From positions 19,433 to 83,432 of the forward strand of contig JAEWLQ010000077.1 in the NCBI GenBank assembly GCA_023457495.1: a DNA stretch of 64,000 nt. Reading direction: 5' to 3'. Source of the stretch: Pseudomonadota bacterium. GTDB taxonomy: Bacteria > Pseudomonadota > Gammaproteobacteria > Steroidobacterales > Steroidobacteraceae. Under the pieces are notes generated by a model, which saw only the letters and a list, made by a program, of their open reading frames with translations, was not told the DNA's origin and searched no databases. A program made the position numbers and the translations under genes. Shown piece by piece: positions 9,476 through 17,720 of this stretch (its first letter is position 1; each line of letters begins with the position of its first letter).

Positions 9476-9906
9476 GGCGTTCTCCTTGATAGTTGCTACT
9501 CAGTCGAATGGCGGCCGACCAATTCGACACCACGCGGAAAGTTATTTCCAGCGCCCGGCCGGGGGCTGTCGCGGCCTTTCAGGCTGCGCAGTCGAGCATG
9601 CAAAGGTCGCCGCAGTACGAAGACTGCCGTGTTCCTGCCGCGCCCGACTCCGTCCTCCACACCGCAGGCCGCCCCTCCACACCGCAGGCCGCCGCCCGGT
9701 TGGTCGATTTCGCTGGAAAACGGCAAATTCAGCCACCGGGAAGGCTCATTTGAAGTACCTTTACCGTCCCCTGTGATCCGAGCCGGCATCGCTCCAGCTC
9801 GCGCGTCGGCCGACGCATCATTGCGGCCTCGAGCCGCCAACTGAAGCATTCACATCGGAGCGGCGCTTTGCGCCGGCTATCTACATCATCGTTCGAGGAG
9901 TTTCTC
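9476..9906. other. Intergenic stretch between DUF1428 gene and RRM gene
   Basis: About 430 bases with no convincing gene. The overlapping open frames on both strands have no start signal and contradict each other. It contains one short tandem repeat (9655-9693). It must also hold the promoters for the two divergent flanking genes; I could not place a clear -35/-10 pair. A GAGGAG just before 9907 is the ribosome site of the RRM gene. Confidence 0.5.
9655..9693. repeat. Two tandem copies of a 19-bp unit (20-bp period)
   Basis: The unit CTCCACACCGCAGGCCGCC occurs at 9655-9673 and again at 9675-9693, identical and separated by one C. It lies in non-coding DNA. Its meaning is unknown; it may simply be slippage. 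Confidence 0.85.
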
Positions 9907-10191
9907 TTGACCAAGCTTTATGTTGGAAACCTGCCGTTCAGCGCCACGGAAGACAGCGTGCGCGAACTTTTCGCCGCGCACGGCACCGTCGAGAAGGTCG
10001 CCCTGATCAACGATCGTGATACGGGACAGCCGCGCGGTTTCGGATTCGTGGAGATGTCGAGCGCGGACGCGCAGCGCGCGATGCAGTCGCTCAACGGCAA
10101 GGACTTTGGCGGTCGCCCGCTGAAGGTGAACGAGGCGCAGGACAAACCCCGCGGCGGCGGCGGTGGCGGCGGTGGGTACGGGCGCCGATGA
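9907..10191 (+). CDS. RRM-type RNA-binding protein with Gly-rich tail
   Basis: A 94-residue single RNA recognition motif protein. RNP2 is visible as KLYVGNL near residue 3, and RNP1 as RGFGFVEM near residue 42. The tail is a run of glycines followed by YGRR. Bacterial and cyanobacterial RRM proteins of this build bind single-stranded RNA and are often cold- or stress-induced. I chose the TTG at 9907 as the start because a GAGGAG sits 6 bases before it and because it places the first beta strand at residue 3. An ATG at 9868 is also in frame but lacks a ribosome site. The stop overlaps the next ATG (ATGA at 10188). Confidence 0.88.
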   Translation: MTKLYVGNLPFSATEDSVRELFAAHGTVEKVALINDRDTGQPRGFGFVEMSSADAQRAMQSLNGKDFGGRPLKVNEAQDKPRGGGGGGGGYGRR

Positions 10192-10598
10192 GACCTCGCA
10201 ACGGCGCGAAGAATCTGACGGCCCTCAGTCCTGAAAAGGCGCGAAACCTGCGGCTCGAGAGGCAGCGCCGGGATCGCATGTCCGCGAAGGAATTGCGCGT
10301 GCAGTTTCCGCAGTTCGCGACGCTGCGGGTAGACCTCGTATTCAATGACGAGGTATCCAAACCACCGGCACCTCAATCCATCGTGCTGCATCCACCGGCG
10401 CGCGCCTACTTCGTCTATCCATGTCCCTACGCAGGCTGCAGCGGCGAGCTGGATCTCGCGGCGAACGTCGATGACATCGCGGCACAGGGCACGGACCATG
10501 CGGAAGGACACATCCGGTGCTCAGGCGAACGTCACGGCCCCCACGGCAAGGCGCTCTGCGACTTGCAGATCGAATACTCGATTGCGGTGGGCAAATGA
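10188..10598 (+). CDS. Conserved hypothetical, putative zinc-binding protein
   Basis: A 136-residue protein translated from an ATG that overlaps the RRM gene stop by 3 bases, so it is probably translationally coupled. The N-terminus is basic (RNLRLERQRRDRMSAKELR). The C-terminal half contains CPYAGCSG, a later HIRCSGERHGPHGKALC and a beta-strand DLQIEYSI. The C-x4-C plus C/H cluster suggests a structural metal site. I know no named function. Its fixed position after an RNA-binding protein suggests a related RNA or stress role, but that is only context. Confidence 0.65.
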   Translation: MRPRNGAKNLTALSPEKARNLRLERQRRDRMSAKELRVQFPQFATLRVDLVFNDEVSKPPAPQSIVLHPPARAYFVYPCPYAGCSGELDLAANVDDIAAQGTDHAEGHIRCSGERHGPHGKALCDLQIEYSIAVGK

Positions 10599-10933
10599 AT
10601 TCACACCATGATTATCGGAGTCCGGCATTGATCACCGCATCGCCTCTCAACCCGGGTGAACTTCCCGCGGAGTACCGCGTTCGACTGGCCGAGGAGCGCG
10701 CGGCGGCCGATGAGCGTCGCAGGACCGAACTACTCGACCTGACGTCGACCGCCAATGCGCCGAGCGCGAGAATTCGCGCGTGGGAACGGGCCCATGGCCT
10801 TACCTTGCCGCGTGCGGAATCACATCCCGTGCTGAAATCGGTGGCGGCCGCGACGCGGCTGTCGCTGGAGCAGGTGCAGGAAGAGCAGCGTCGCCGGCTG
10901 ATGCCCGCGTCGATGGACTTGCCGGTGGCCTGA
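10595..10933 (+). CDS. Small hypothetical protein, third gene of the RRM operon
   Basis: A 112-residue protein beginning at ATG 10595, which overlaps the previous stop as ATGA. A longer frame reaching back to 10517 would lie inside the upstream gene, so I do not use it. The sequence is helical and charged (EYRVRLAEERAAADERRRTEL), followed by RIRAWERAHGLTLP and a repeat-like segment ending in EEQRRRL. No family recognised. The RIRAWERAHG part resembles small regulatory or HTH-like helices, but this is weak. Confidence 0.6.
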   Translation: MNSHHDYRSPALITASPLNPGELPAEYRVRLAEERAAADERRRTELLDLTSTANAPSARIRAWERAHGLTLPRAESHPVLKSVAAATRLSLEQVQEEQRRRLMPASMDLPVA

Positions 10934-10969
10934 TCTCGAAGAATCAACGCCACATTGCGTGTCGATATG

Positions 10970-11010
10970 AAAAGCCCCTCGCCGGGTTCCCGGCGAGGGG
11001 CTTTTTTCTT
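10970..11010 (+). terminator. Rho-independent terminator of the RRM operon
   Basis: A 15-base perfect inverted repeat (arm AAGCCCCTCGCCGGG from 10972, complementary arm ending near 11003) is followed by a run of T. It lies 40 bases after the last stop of the RRM operon. The A-run on the left side means it could also work for leftward transcripts. Confidence 0.9.
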
Positions 11011-11053
11011 CCAGGCGTTCTGAACGTCAGACCGTAACGAGCCTTTCGCTCCT
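10970..11053. repeat. Copy of the groEL terminator/3'-end repeat
   Basis: The region from the terminator stem to 11053 resembles the DNA beyond the intact groEL (63396-63490). It shares a TGAACGTC core, CGAGCCTT and CTCCTTACATATCC, the last being the reverse complement of the final groEL codons and stop. No groEL coding sequence follows here. Related copies lie at 54255, 59643 and 63396. Identity is by eye. Confidence 0.6.
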
Positions 11054-11101
11054 TACATATCCTTCAACGAGCGTGACGGGTCTGCGCGCCATTTCCCGAT
11101 A

Positions 11102-11140
11102 TCTCCTGTGTGGCCCCGAAAGCGGCCGCCGCACAGGAGA
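11102..11140 (+). promoter_or_regulatory. Hairpin that can hide the ribosome site of the next gene
   Basis: Nine bases TCTCCTGTG (11102-11110) are the exact reverse complement of CACAGGAGA (11132-11140). The second arm contains the AGGAGA Shine-Dalgarno of the ATG at 11147. A GGCC/GGCC pair in the 21-base loop could extend the stem. Such a structure would mask the ribosome site and could give temperature- or factor-dependent translation. The pairing is visible; any regulatory role is inference. Confidence 0.5.
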
Positions 11141-11146
11141 AACGTC

Positions 11147-12457
11147 ATGCCTCGCTCGCATTACCGTCGGCGTATCGCGCCGCTGGCCATCGCACTCGCC
11201 TTCGCGTCTTCCGCGGCCCTGACTACTGCGGCCGCCCAGGCTCAAACCCCCGAAACGCTAGTCTGGATCGACGTTTCCACGCACAGCTCCGGCATGCCCG
11301 ACATGGGCGCGATGGCCGGCCTCGCTGGCCGGATGGCGGGAGGCACCAGCAATGACATGCGTTATCCCACCGCGCGCGGCAACGCGGGCTTCGGCACGTC
11401 CGGGCTATTCCTCGACGTAGCGCTGCACAACAAGCTCAAGCCCGGCGTGGAGGCGCAGCTCGCGATTCCCGACGGCTTGAAGCTGGGCAAATCGCTGCTG
11501 CTGACACCGCCGCCGGTACCGGAGCCCACCCCCCAAACAAAGGGTGGCACGCAGAAGTTGCCCGATATCGAGGTCACCATCCTCGAATACTGGGGCTGCG
11601 GCGACAAGGTGCGCGCTGGCCAGCCGACCAAGTTCAAGATGAAGATGTCAGGCGGCGCCATGCAGACCAGCGGCAGCATGTCGCCGGGCAAGTTCGTGCC
11701 GGATCGCGACGTCGACGCCACGCCAGCCTATGCGGTGTGGCCTAACAAGAAGGACGGCCGGCGCGTGCCGAACGGCGCGCTGCTGGCCGGCTCCCACCGC
11801 TTCACCGGCAACGGCGTGCCGGAATCGCTGAAGTTCGACCTGGGCCGCAATGCCGAATTCATGCCGAAGATCGCGCTCAGCGCCCAGGGCCAGGCCACCG
11901 ACGCCATCAAGCTCAACTGGCAGGGCGTCGATCGCGCCCGGGCTTATTTCATCAACGCGTTCGCGATGCAGGGCCAGAACACCATCGTGTTGTGGAGCAG
12001 TGCCGAGAGCGCCGGCGCGGGGCACGGGCTGCAGCAGTACCTGACGGGTTCGTACATCGACCGCTGGCTGAAAGAAAAGGTGCTGCTGCCGACGTCCACC
12101 ACGAGCTGCACCATCCCGAAGGGCATCTTCTCCGCCCCCAACGGATCTGATCCCGAGAGCGGCATGGTCGGGATGAGCATGCTGACCATGATCGCCTACG
12201 GCCCCGAGACCCATGTGGTGTGGCCGCCGAAGCCCGCCGATGCGCAAGAGCTGAAGAAGTGGAAGCCCGAGTGGAACGTGCGCATCCGCACCAAGTCCAC
12301 CGCCGGCGCGATGCTCGGCATGGACATGGACGGCATGGACATGGGCACCGACGCTCCGTCCGACGCCGACACCACGGACGAAGAACCCGCGCAAGAGGAA
12401 GGCCAGAAGGAAAGCAAGGGCAAGAAGTTTCTCAAGGGCATCCTGAAGAAACTCTAA
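11147..12457 (+). CDS. Exported protein of unknown function, first gene of secreted-protein cluster
   Basis: A 436-residue protein with a cleavable signal peptide (basic start, then LAIALAFASSAALTTAAAQAQT). The start ATG 11147 has AGGAGA 6 bases upstream, inside a hairpin. The mature protein has a Met/Gly-rich patch near the N-terminus (SGMPDMGAMAGLAGRMAGG). A middle region contains YWGCGDKVRAGQPTKF and LNWQGVDRARAYFINAFAM, which read like beta-sandwich strands. The tail is acidic then Lys-rich and ends KGKKFLKGILKKL. A MDMDGMDMG stretch near the end could bind metal. No family recognised. It heads a run of six same-strand exported proteins. Confidence 0.7.
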   Translation: MPRSHYRRRIAPLAIALAFASSAALTTAAAQAQTPETLVWIDVSTHSSGMPDMGAMAGLAGRMAGGTSNDMRYPTARGNAGFGTSGLFLDVALHNKLKPGVEAQLAIPDGLKLGKSLLLTPPPVPEPTPQTKGGTQKLPDIEVTILEYWGCGDKVRAGQPTKFKMKMSGGAMQTSGSMSPGKFVPDRDVDATPAYAVWPNKKDGRRVPNGALLAGSHRFTGNGVPESLKFDLGRNAEFMPKIALSAQGQATDAIKLNWQGVDRARAYFINAFAMQGQNTIVLWSSAESAGAGHGLQQYLTGSYIDRWLKEKVLLPTSTTSCTIPKGIFSAPNGSDPESGMVGMSMLTMIAYGPETHVVWPPKPADAQELKKWKPEWNVRIRTKSTAGAMLGMDMDGMDMGTDAPSDADTTDEEPAQEEGQKESKGKKFLKGILKKL

Positions 12458-12495
12458 CTACAAACCTAGTGCCGACTTGCAACCAGGAATCCGTC

Positions 12496-13923
12496 ATGAA
12501 ACGCCATACGACGATCACCTACATTGCCACGCTTGTGCTAGCTACCTTCGCCTGCGCCCTGCCGCAGGTGGCGCAGGCGCAGAGCCTCGGCGACCTCCTG
12601 AAGGACAGGATCAAGCGCACGATGACGGAAGAAGTGGAGAACAAGGCGGACCAGGCCACACGAAAAGTGGTGCGTTGCGCACTGGGCGACGAGCAGTGCA
12701 TCCGGGCGGCCAAGAAGAAAGGCGCGAAGGTCGAGACCTATGAGCCGGAACAGACCACGGTTGATGACGTGGTGCCGAACACGGACGCGTTGCCCAGTTC
12801 GGAGACACCGCCGAGTTCAGAGACAGCTGGCGCGACTCCGGCCCCGGCCGCCACGCCGACCGTCCATGCCCTGCCCGCCGACATCAAGCCAGTTCCCTCC
12901 GGCCCCGCCGTGCCGCTGGCGAAGATGCAGGCCAGTTGCGATGTGAATGCGGTGGGCCGCACCAAGGCCGCGCGCAAGGATCCCGCCTTCAATCTCGGCC
13001 TGCCCGGCGCAGCGGCCGTGCTGGCGAAGATCAAGCCGGTGTTCGCCAGCTTCGCGCCGAATGGGTTTGAAACCGAGGCCAGCGTCAGCCAGCCGGTCGA
13101 CGTGACCGCCCTGCAGCCCGCGTACATGCGCCCGTGGGTTTACGCCGTGGGCTCGCAACCCTACGGCTGCCATTCGAACGGCAAGTTCTTCAAGGACACC
13201 CACTACGGCTTTCACGCGTTCATCAACGTCAACTACAGCATGGGCGAGGGACCGTTCGCCCTGCCCCACGACTTCGACCCCAACAGCGAGAACGGCGACG
13301 GCACCAGCCAGGACGCCAGGCTCGGCTTCTACCGTCTGCGCGGCGACTGGCTCGGGAATGGCCTGCCGCAGGCGGCCAACGGCTTTTTTCATATCGAGGG
13401 CCACACGCCTGGCGAATACACCGACACGTACTGGTTCACGCGCGGCGGCCAGGTGCCGTTCGCGTACGTGACCCGCAGGGAATTCCTGCGCAAGCAGATC
13501 GACATCCTGCAGATCGGCCTGGCCGACGAGAGCCGCAAGCTGGAGCGCTCGTACACCGCCGCAGGCCTGCAGCCCAACCGCGCGAAGATCGATCAGATGC
13601 TCGACTACGGCTACCGCAAACCCATCGCCAACTACCAGAAGCTGTTGAAGCAGCCGGTGTCCTGGCTGCAGCAGAAAGCCATCCTGAGTCCGAGCGCGAG
13701 CGCGGCGGATGCGAGCTACGAAATCCTCGACGAGTCGAAGGTCGACTCCCGCGTGCTGGTGCCGATCAAGCCGGACCCCAACTACCTGGACGACTCCAAG
13801 GCGCCTGGCGAGCCGCAATACATCGTCATCTACATGAAGAACTCGCACCGGCGCGGCGAGTACTACCAGCTGCGCGACCTGATCGAGCAGAACGCCGAAG
13901 TCTTCAAGGCGCTGGTGAAGTAG
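12496..13923 (+). CDS. Exported protein, module gene A, copy 1
   Basis: A 475-residue exported protein with a signal peptide ending near ALPQVAQAQS. I start it at ATG 12496, immediately before the signal peptide; a longer frame back to 12220 overlaps the previous gene. Residues ~25-130 are unique to this copy and low-complexity (acidic and Ala/Pro/Ser-rich). From about residue 133 (DIKPVPSGPAVPLA) to the end it is closely similar to the protein at 15246. Shared blocks include MQASCD, FAPNGFET, YWFTRGGQ, REEFLRKQI or RREFLRKQI, PNYLDDSK and RRGEYYQLRDLIEQN. It is followed without a gap by module gene B. Function unknown. Confidence 0.72.
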   Translation: MKRHTTITYIATLVLATFACALPQVAQAQSLGDLLKDRIKRTMTEEVENKADQATRKVVRCALGDEQCIRAAKKKGAKVETYEPEQTTVDDVVPNTDALPSSETPPSSETAGATPAPAATPTVHALPADIKPVPSGPAVPLAKMQASCDVNAVGRTKAARKDPAFNLGLPGAAAVLAKIKPVFASFAPNGFETEASVSQPVDVTALQPAYMRPWVYAVGSQPYGCHSNGKFFKDTHYGFHAFINVNYSMGEGPFALPHDFDPNSENGDGTSQDARLGFYRLRGDWLGNGLPQAANGFFHIEGHTPGEYTDTYWFTRGGQVPFAYVTRREFLRKQIDILQIGLADESRKLERSYTAAGLQPNRAKIDQMLDYGYRKPIANYQKLLKQPVSWLQQKAILSPSASAADASYEILDESKVDSRVLVPIKPDPNYLDDSKAPGEPQYIVIYMKNSHRRGEYYQLRDLIEQNAEVFKALVK

Positions 13924-15225
13924 ATGGGCACGACGACGACGCGCCTTGGGTTACCGGCCGCGATGCTGCTGGCGCTTGGCGCCTGCAGCGGCCCAGTTAC
14001 GCCCGACGCGGCGCAGACCGGTGCGACGCAAGGCGCCAGTCAACTCCCGCGCGCGCCCGAACCGAACCCGGACGGCACGCCGGACCCGGCCATCGTGCAA
14101 CGGCTGCTGGATGCGGGTATCGAACCGGACGAGGCTCGCCTGCTGGCCCTGACTACCTGGAACGCCAGCAACCCCGAGCCGGGCGTGGCCCATGTCGTGC
14201 TCACCTACCCCTGGGGCGACACCTCGCGCATCGAGTTGCGCGTGCGGCGCGTGGATGCCAGCGAGATCCGGCCGGCGGAAATTCTCGATGCCTCGGTGGC
14301 GCCCGGTCGGGTGGCGCTCGCGATCCGCTACTACATGCCGGAAACGGACATCCCGCTGACACTGGCTTCCGCGCTACCGCCGGTGGCGCGCCCGCGCGGA
14401 CTCGATCTTCTCGGCTTGCTGATTCCCACCGCCCATGCGCAGCAATTCTCCGGCGGCTATGGAGAGGTGTTTCAGAGCTGGCTCACCGAAACTGCCAGCG
14501 ACGAAGTGCGCGACAAGCTGCTCAGCAAGACCTTGGGCGTCAAGACTGGCGGCAGGGTCGGCGCCGCGATCAACGTGGCCAACGCCGGCAAGGAGCTGCA
14601 CGAGCTCTCCGAGAAGGCGCGCAAGCGCATCAAGGAACTCGACGAGCTGCGCAAGTGCATCGAGGGCAACCCGAGCGGCGTGAAGTGGGTTGCCGGACAG
14701 AAGGAGAAGATCCTCGAGCAGCTCGACGAGGCTCGCGCGGAAGTCATCGCGGACGACACGGTGAGGGGCGTGAACACGGTGACCGGCGCCGTGGCCGGCG
14801 TGCTCACTCCGGTAGTTGGATTCCTGACCGGCCCCTCGCTCGCGTCGTCGCAACACGAGCTGGAACAACTCGTGAAGCAGCGCATGGACCAGATTCGCCG
14901 CAGCGCGCCCGAGTGCGACAAGAACTCGTACCTCATCGATGGCGTCGGCGACTGTCGCGGCCCGTGGAAAGTCTGCGACGTGACCAAGCCATTCACGTTC
15001 GCCGCCTGCGGTGGCTCGATGACACACACGCCCTCGAGCGCACGCGGCGGCTCATTCACCTTCAATCACAGCGGCGTGCGCGGCAACGGCAGTTACACGC
15101 TCACCGGCGACAAGAACCGGATGACCGCGACTTACCAGGGCACGGTCTGTCTCCCGACTGGCGCCTGCATCCAGCAACCACCTGGCAAGGCCGTCTGGAC
15201 ACAGACCGACGACTGCGACGGATGA
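13924..15225 (+). CDS. Lipoprotein, module gene B, copy 1
   Basis: A 433-residue lipoprotein (lipobox LALGAC) whose ATG directly follows the stop of module gene A. After a Pro-rich linker comes PNPDGTPDPAIVQRLLDAG, a small helical segment resembling a UBA-type three-helix unit. Next are a beta-rich block (VAHVVLTYPWGDTSRIEL) and a long charged helical region (KARKRIKELDELRKCIE). A glycine-rich hydrophobic stretch (VTGAVAGVLTPVVGFLTG) follows, and then a Cys-rich beta C-terminus. The same order occurs in the protein at 16400, although their last ~90 residues differ completely. Function unknown. Confidence 0.72.
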   Translation: MGTTTTRLGLPAAMLLALGACSGPVTPDAAQTGATQGASQLPRAPEPNPDGTPDPAIVQRLLDAGIEPDEARLLALTTWNASNPEPGVAHVVLTYPWGDTSRIELRVRRVDASEIRPAEILDASVAPGRVALAIRYYMPETDIPLTLASALPPVARPRGLDLLGLLIPTAHAQQFSGGYGEVFQSWLTETASDEVRDKLLSKTLGVKTGGRVGAAINVANAGKELHELSEKARKRIKELDELRKCIEGNPSGVKWVAGQKEKILEQLDEARAEVIADDTVRGVNTVTGAVAGVLTPVVGFLTGPSLASSQHELEQLVKQRMDQIRRSAPECDKNSYLIDGVGDCRGPWKVCDVTKPFTFAACGGSMTHTPSSARGGSFTFNHSGVRGNGSYTLTGDKNRMTATYQGTVCLPTGACIQQPPGKAVWTQTDDCDG

Positions 15226-15245
15226 ACGAGCCAAGCGAGAAATCC

Positions 15246-16388
15246 ATGAAACATGACATGAGAATCGCGACCATCGTCGCGCCCATCGCCACGGCAATAC
15301 TGGCTACTGTCGCGTGCGCCTTGCCGCAGGCGGCACAGGCGCAAGGTGTCGCCCGCGGCATACCCGCCGACATCAAGCCGGTGCCCTCCGGCCCGGCCGT
15401 ACCACTGGCGCAGATGCAGGCCAGTTGCGATCCGAATGCGGTGGTCCGCACCGCCGCTGCGCGCAAGGACGAGGCATACGCTCCCAGCCCGGCGGGCGCC
15501 GCGACGGTGTTGGCGAAGATCAAGCCGATCTTCACCGGCTTCGCACCGAACGGCTTCGAGACCCGCACCGGCGGCACCGTGTTCACGCCGAACTACGGCA
15601 TGCCCGCGAACATGCACCCGTGGAATTTCCACGTACTCGCGTATCCGTATGGCTGCCTGTCCAACGGCAAGTTCACCAGGAACGGGCACTACGCATTTTC
15701 CGCCTACATCACCATCAACGACGGCCTGCACCATGGTCCGTACCTGGTGCCCTTCAAGTTCACGCCGGACAGCGCGAACGGTGACGGCGCAGGCGAGGAC
15801 TCGCAATTCGGCTTTTACAAGCTGTTAGACGAATGGCTCATCGATGGCCTGCCGCAGCCGAAGAACGGGTTCTTCCACATCCGCGGTGAACACGCCGACA
15901 TCTACTGGTTCACCCGCGGCGGGCAGCTGCCCTACGCCTACGTCAGCCGCGAGGAGTTCCTGCGCAAGCAGATCGGCATCCTGCAGACCGGCGCGGCGCA
16001 CACGCGCAAAGACATGACACGAACCTACACCAGCGGCGGACAACCGGTCGATCACGCGACGATCAACAGCGTCGTTGCCATGCAGTACGAAAAACCCACC
16101 GCGCGTTACCAGCAGTTGCTCGAGCAGCCCGCGGCGTGGCTGCAGCAGCCGGCCTTCGTGCGCATGAACTACGAGATGGTCTACGAATTCCTCGAGGCAT
16201 CGCAGGTTTCCTCGGGCGTGGGTGTACCCGTCAAGCCGAGCCCGAACTACCTGGACAAGTCCAGGGCCGCCGGCGAGCCGCAATACATCGTGATCCGTCT
16301 GCGCAATCAGGCCAAGCGCGGCGAGTACTACCCGCTTCGCGATCTCATCGAACAGAACGTGGAAGTTTTCAAGGCGCTGGTGAAATGA
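15246..16388 (+). CDS. Exported protein, module gene A, copy 2
   Basis: A 380-residue paralogue of the 12496 protein that lacks the low-complexity insert after the signal peptide (signal ends near ALPQAAQAQG). The ATG at 15246 directly precedes the hydrophobic signal. An ATG at 15222, overlapping the previous stop, is an alternative that would add eight residues. The copies share the PADIKPVPSGPAVPLA opening, HADIYWFTRGGQLPY, EEFLRKQIGILQTG and the RGEYYPLRDLIEQNVE end. The two halves of the tandem duplication have diverged enough to be old. Function unknown. Confidence 0.72.
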   Translation: MKHDMRIATIVAPIATAILATVACALPQAAQAQGVARGIPADIKPVPSGPAVPLAQMQASCDPNAVVRTAAARKDEAYAPSPAGAATVLAKIKPIFTGFAPNGFETRTGGTVFTPNYGMPANMHPWNFHVLAYPYGCLSNGKFTRNGHYAFSAYITINDGLHHGPYLVPFKFTPDSANGDGAGEDSQFGFYKLLDEWLIDGLPQPKNGFFHIRGEHADIYWFTRGGQLPYAYVSREEFLRKQIGILQTGAAHTRKDMTRTYTSGGQPVDHATINSVVAMQYEKPTARYQQLLEQPAAWLQQPAFVRMNYEMVYEFLEASQVSSGVGVPVKPSPNYLDKSRAAGEPQYIVIRLRNQAKRGEYYPLRDLIEQNVEVFKALVK

Positions 16389-16399
16389 GGAGCGTCAGG

Positions 16400-17665
16400 A
16401 TGATACGCATCGCCCTGCTCGCTCCATTGCTGCTCGCGCTCGCGGGCTGCGGTGGCAATGCGCCCGCTGACAATCGGACCCCGCCCGCTGCCGAAGCGCA
16501 GCTTCCCCCCGCACCCGAACCGAATCCGGACGGCACGCCAGATCCGGCCATCGTGCAGAAGTTGATCGCCGCGGGCGCCGAGCCGGACGAAGCTCGCGTG
16601 CTGGCCCTGACTACCTGGAAAGCCAGCAGTCCCGAGCCAGGCGTGGCGCATGTCGTGCTCACCTACCCTTGGGGTGACACATCACGCATCGAGTTGCGCG
16701 TGCGCCGCGTCGACGCCAGCGAGGTCAAGCCGGCGCAGATCCTGGAATCGTCGGTGGAACCAGGCCGCGTCGCGCTCGCGATCCAGTACTACGTGCCGGA
16801 AGCGGACATCCCCATGGCGATCGCCTCCGCGCTGCCGCCCGCGATGCGTGCACGCGAACTGGACCTCATCGGCTTGCTGATCCCCACCGCCCACGCACAG
16901 CAGTTCTCAGGCGGTTTCGGACAGGTGTTCCAGCGCTGGGTCACCGAGACCGCCAGCGACGAAGTACGCGACAGGCTGCTCGAGAAGACCCTCGGCGCCA
17001 AGTTGGGCGGCAGGATCAGCGCGCAGATCACCGTGGCCAACGCGGCCAAGGATCTGAGCAAGCTCTCCAAGGAGGCGCTCAAACGCATCAAGGAACTCGA
17101 CGAACTGCGCAAGTGCATCGAGCGCAATCCGCGCGGCGCGCAGTGGGCTCCCGGTGAGAAGGAGAAGATCCTCAAACAGCTCGACGAGATGCGCGCGGAC
17201 ATCATCGCCGATGACACCGTGCGAGGCGTCAACACGGTGACCGGCGCGGTCGCCGGCATTCTCACGCCAGTGGTCGGGCTGCTGAGCGGCCCGGCCCTCG
17301 AATGGTCCAAGCATGAGCTCGAGCAACTCGTCGAGCAGCGCATGAACAAGATTCGCCGCAGCGCGAACAACTGCAAGAAGGGTTATGTGATCGGCGGTTG
17401 CGCGCTGCAAGGCGAAATTCCCGACGTCGATGGACCTTTCCATGCACGGACGAACGGCGTGCACTTCCGGTTCACACCCACCGGCGAGAGAGCCGGCACC
17501 TGGGACTGGAAACATTCCGGCGCCATCGGCGAGGGCCCGTACCGCATCGCCCTCAACAAGGACGAGACGAGCGGCACGCTCACCCTGCCGCCGGGCCGCA
17601 ATGTCATCGGCGGCCAGATCCTCATCACAGAACCGTGGAGCTGCACGCTGACGCTCGTCAAGTGA
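16400..17665 (+). CDS. Lipoprotein, module gene B, copy 2
   Basis: A 421-residue lipoprotein paralogous to the 13924 protein. I use ATG 16400 because GAGGAG lies about 8 bases upstream and the lipobox (LLLALAGC) then follows directly. An in-frame ATG at 16385 overlaps the stop of gene A. Shared segments include PNPDGTPDPAIVQKL, EPGVAHVVLTYPWGDTSR, IPTAHAQQFSGG and IKELDELRKCIE. The C-terminal ~85 residues (after the RRSANNCKKG region) differ from copy 1, as if a variable domain had been swapped. Function unknown. Confidence 0.72.
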   Translation: MIRIALLAPLLLALAGCGGNAPADNRTPPAAEAQLPPAPEPNPDGTPDPAIVQKLIAAGAEPDEARVLALTTWKASSPEPGVAHVVLTYPWGDTSRIELRVRRVDASEVKPAQILESSVEPGRVALAIQYYVPEADIPMAIASALPPAMRARELDLIGLLIPTAHAQQFSGGFGQVFQRWVTETASDEVRDRLLEKTLGAKLGGRISAQITVANAAKDLSKLSKEALKRIKELDELRKCIERNPRGAQWAPGEKEKILKQLDEMRADIIADDTVRGVNTVTGAVAGILTPVVGLLSGPALEWSKHELEQLVEQRMNKIRRSANNCKKGYVIGGCALQGEIPDVDGPFHARTNGVHFRFTPTGERAGTWDWKHSGAIGEGPYRIALNKDETSGTLTLPPGRNVIGGQILITEPWSCTLTLVK

Positions 17666-17720
17666 CGACCGCGTCGCTTCGCTCTAGCGCACCAATCAAA
17701 CTACTCATGGGAGACGCAAT

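Noticed and set aside
12817..13848. 343-codon antisense frame over module gene A
   Set aside because: Shadow of a GC-rich gene; the same kind of frame also appears over the paralogous copy.
13134..15221. Long open frame ahead of the 15246 gene
   Set aside because: It runs out of frame through genes 12496 and 13924, is very Arg-rich and has no start signal. Only the part from 15246 (or 15222) is a gene.
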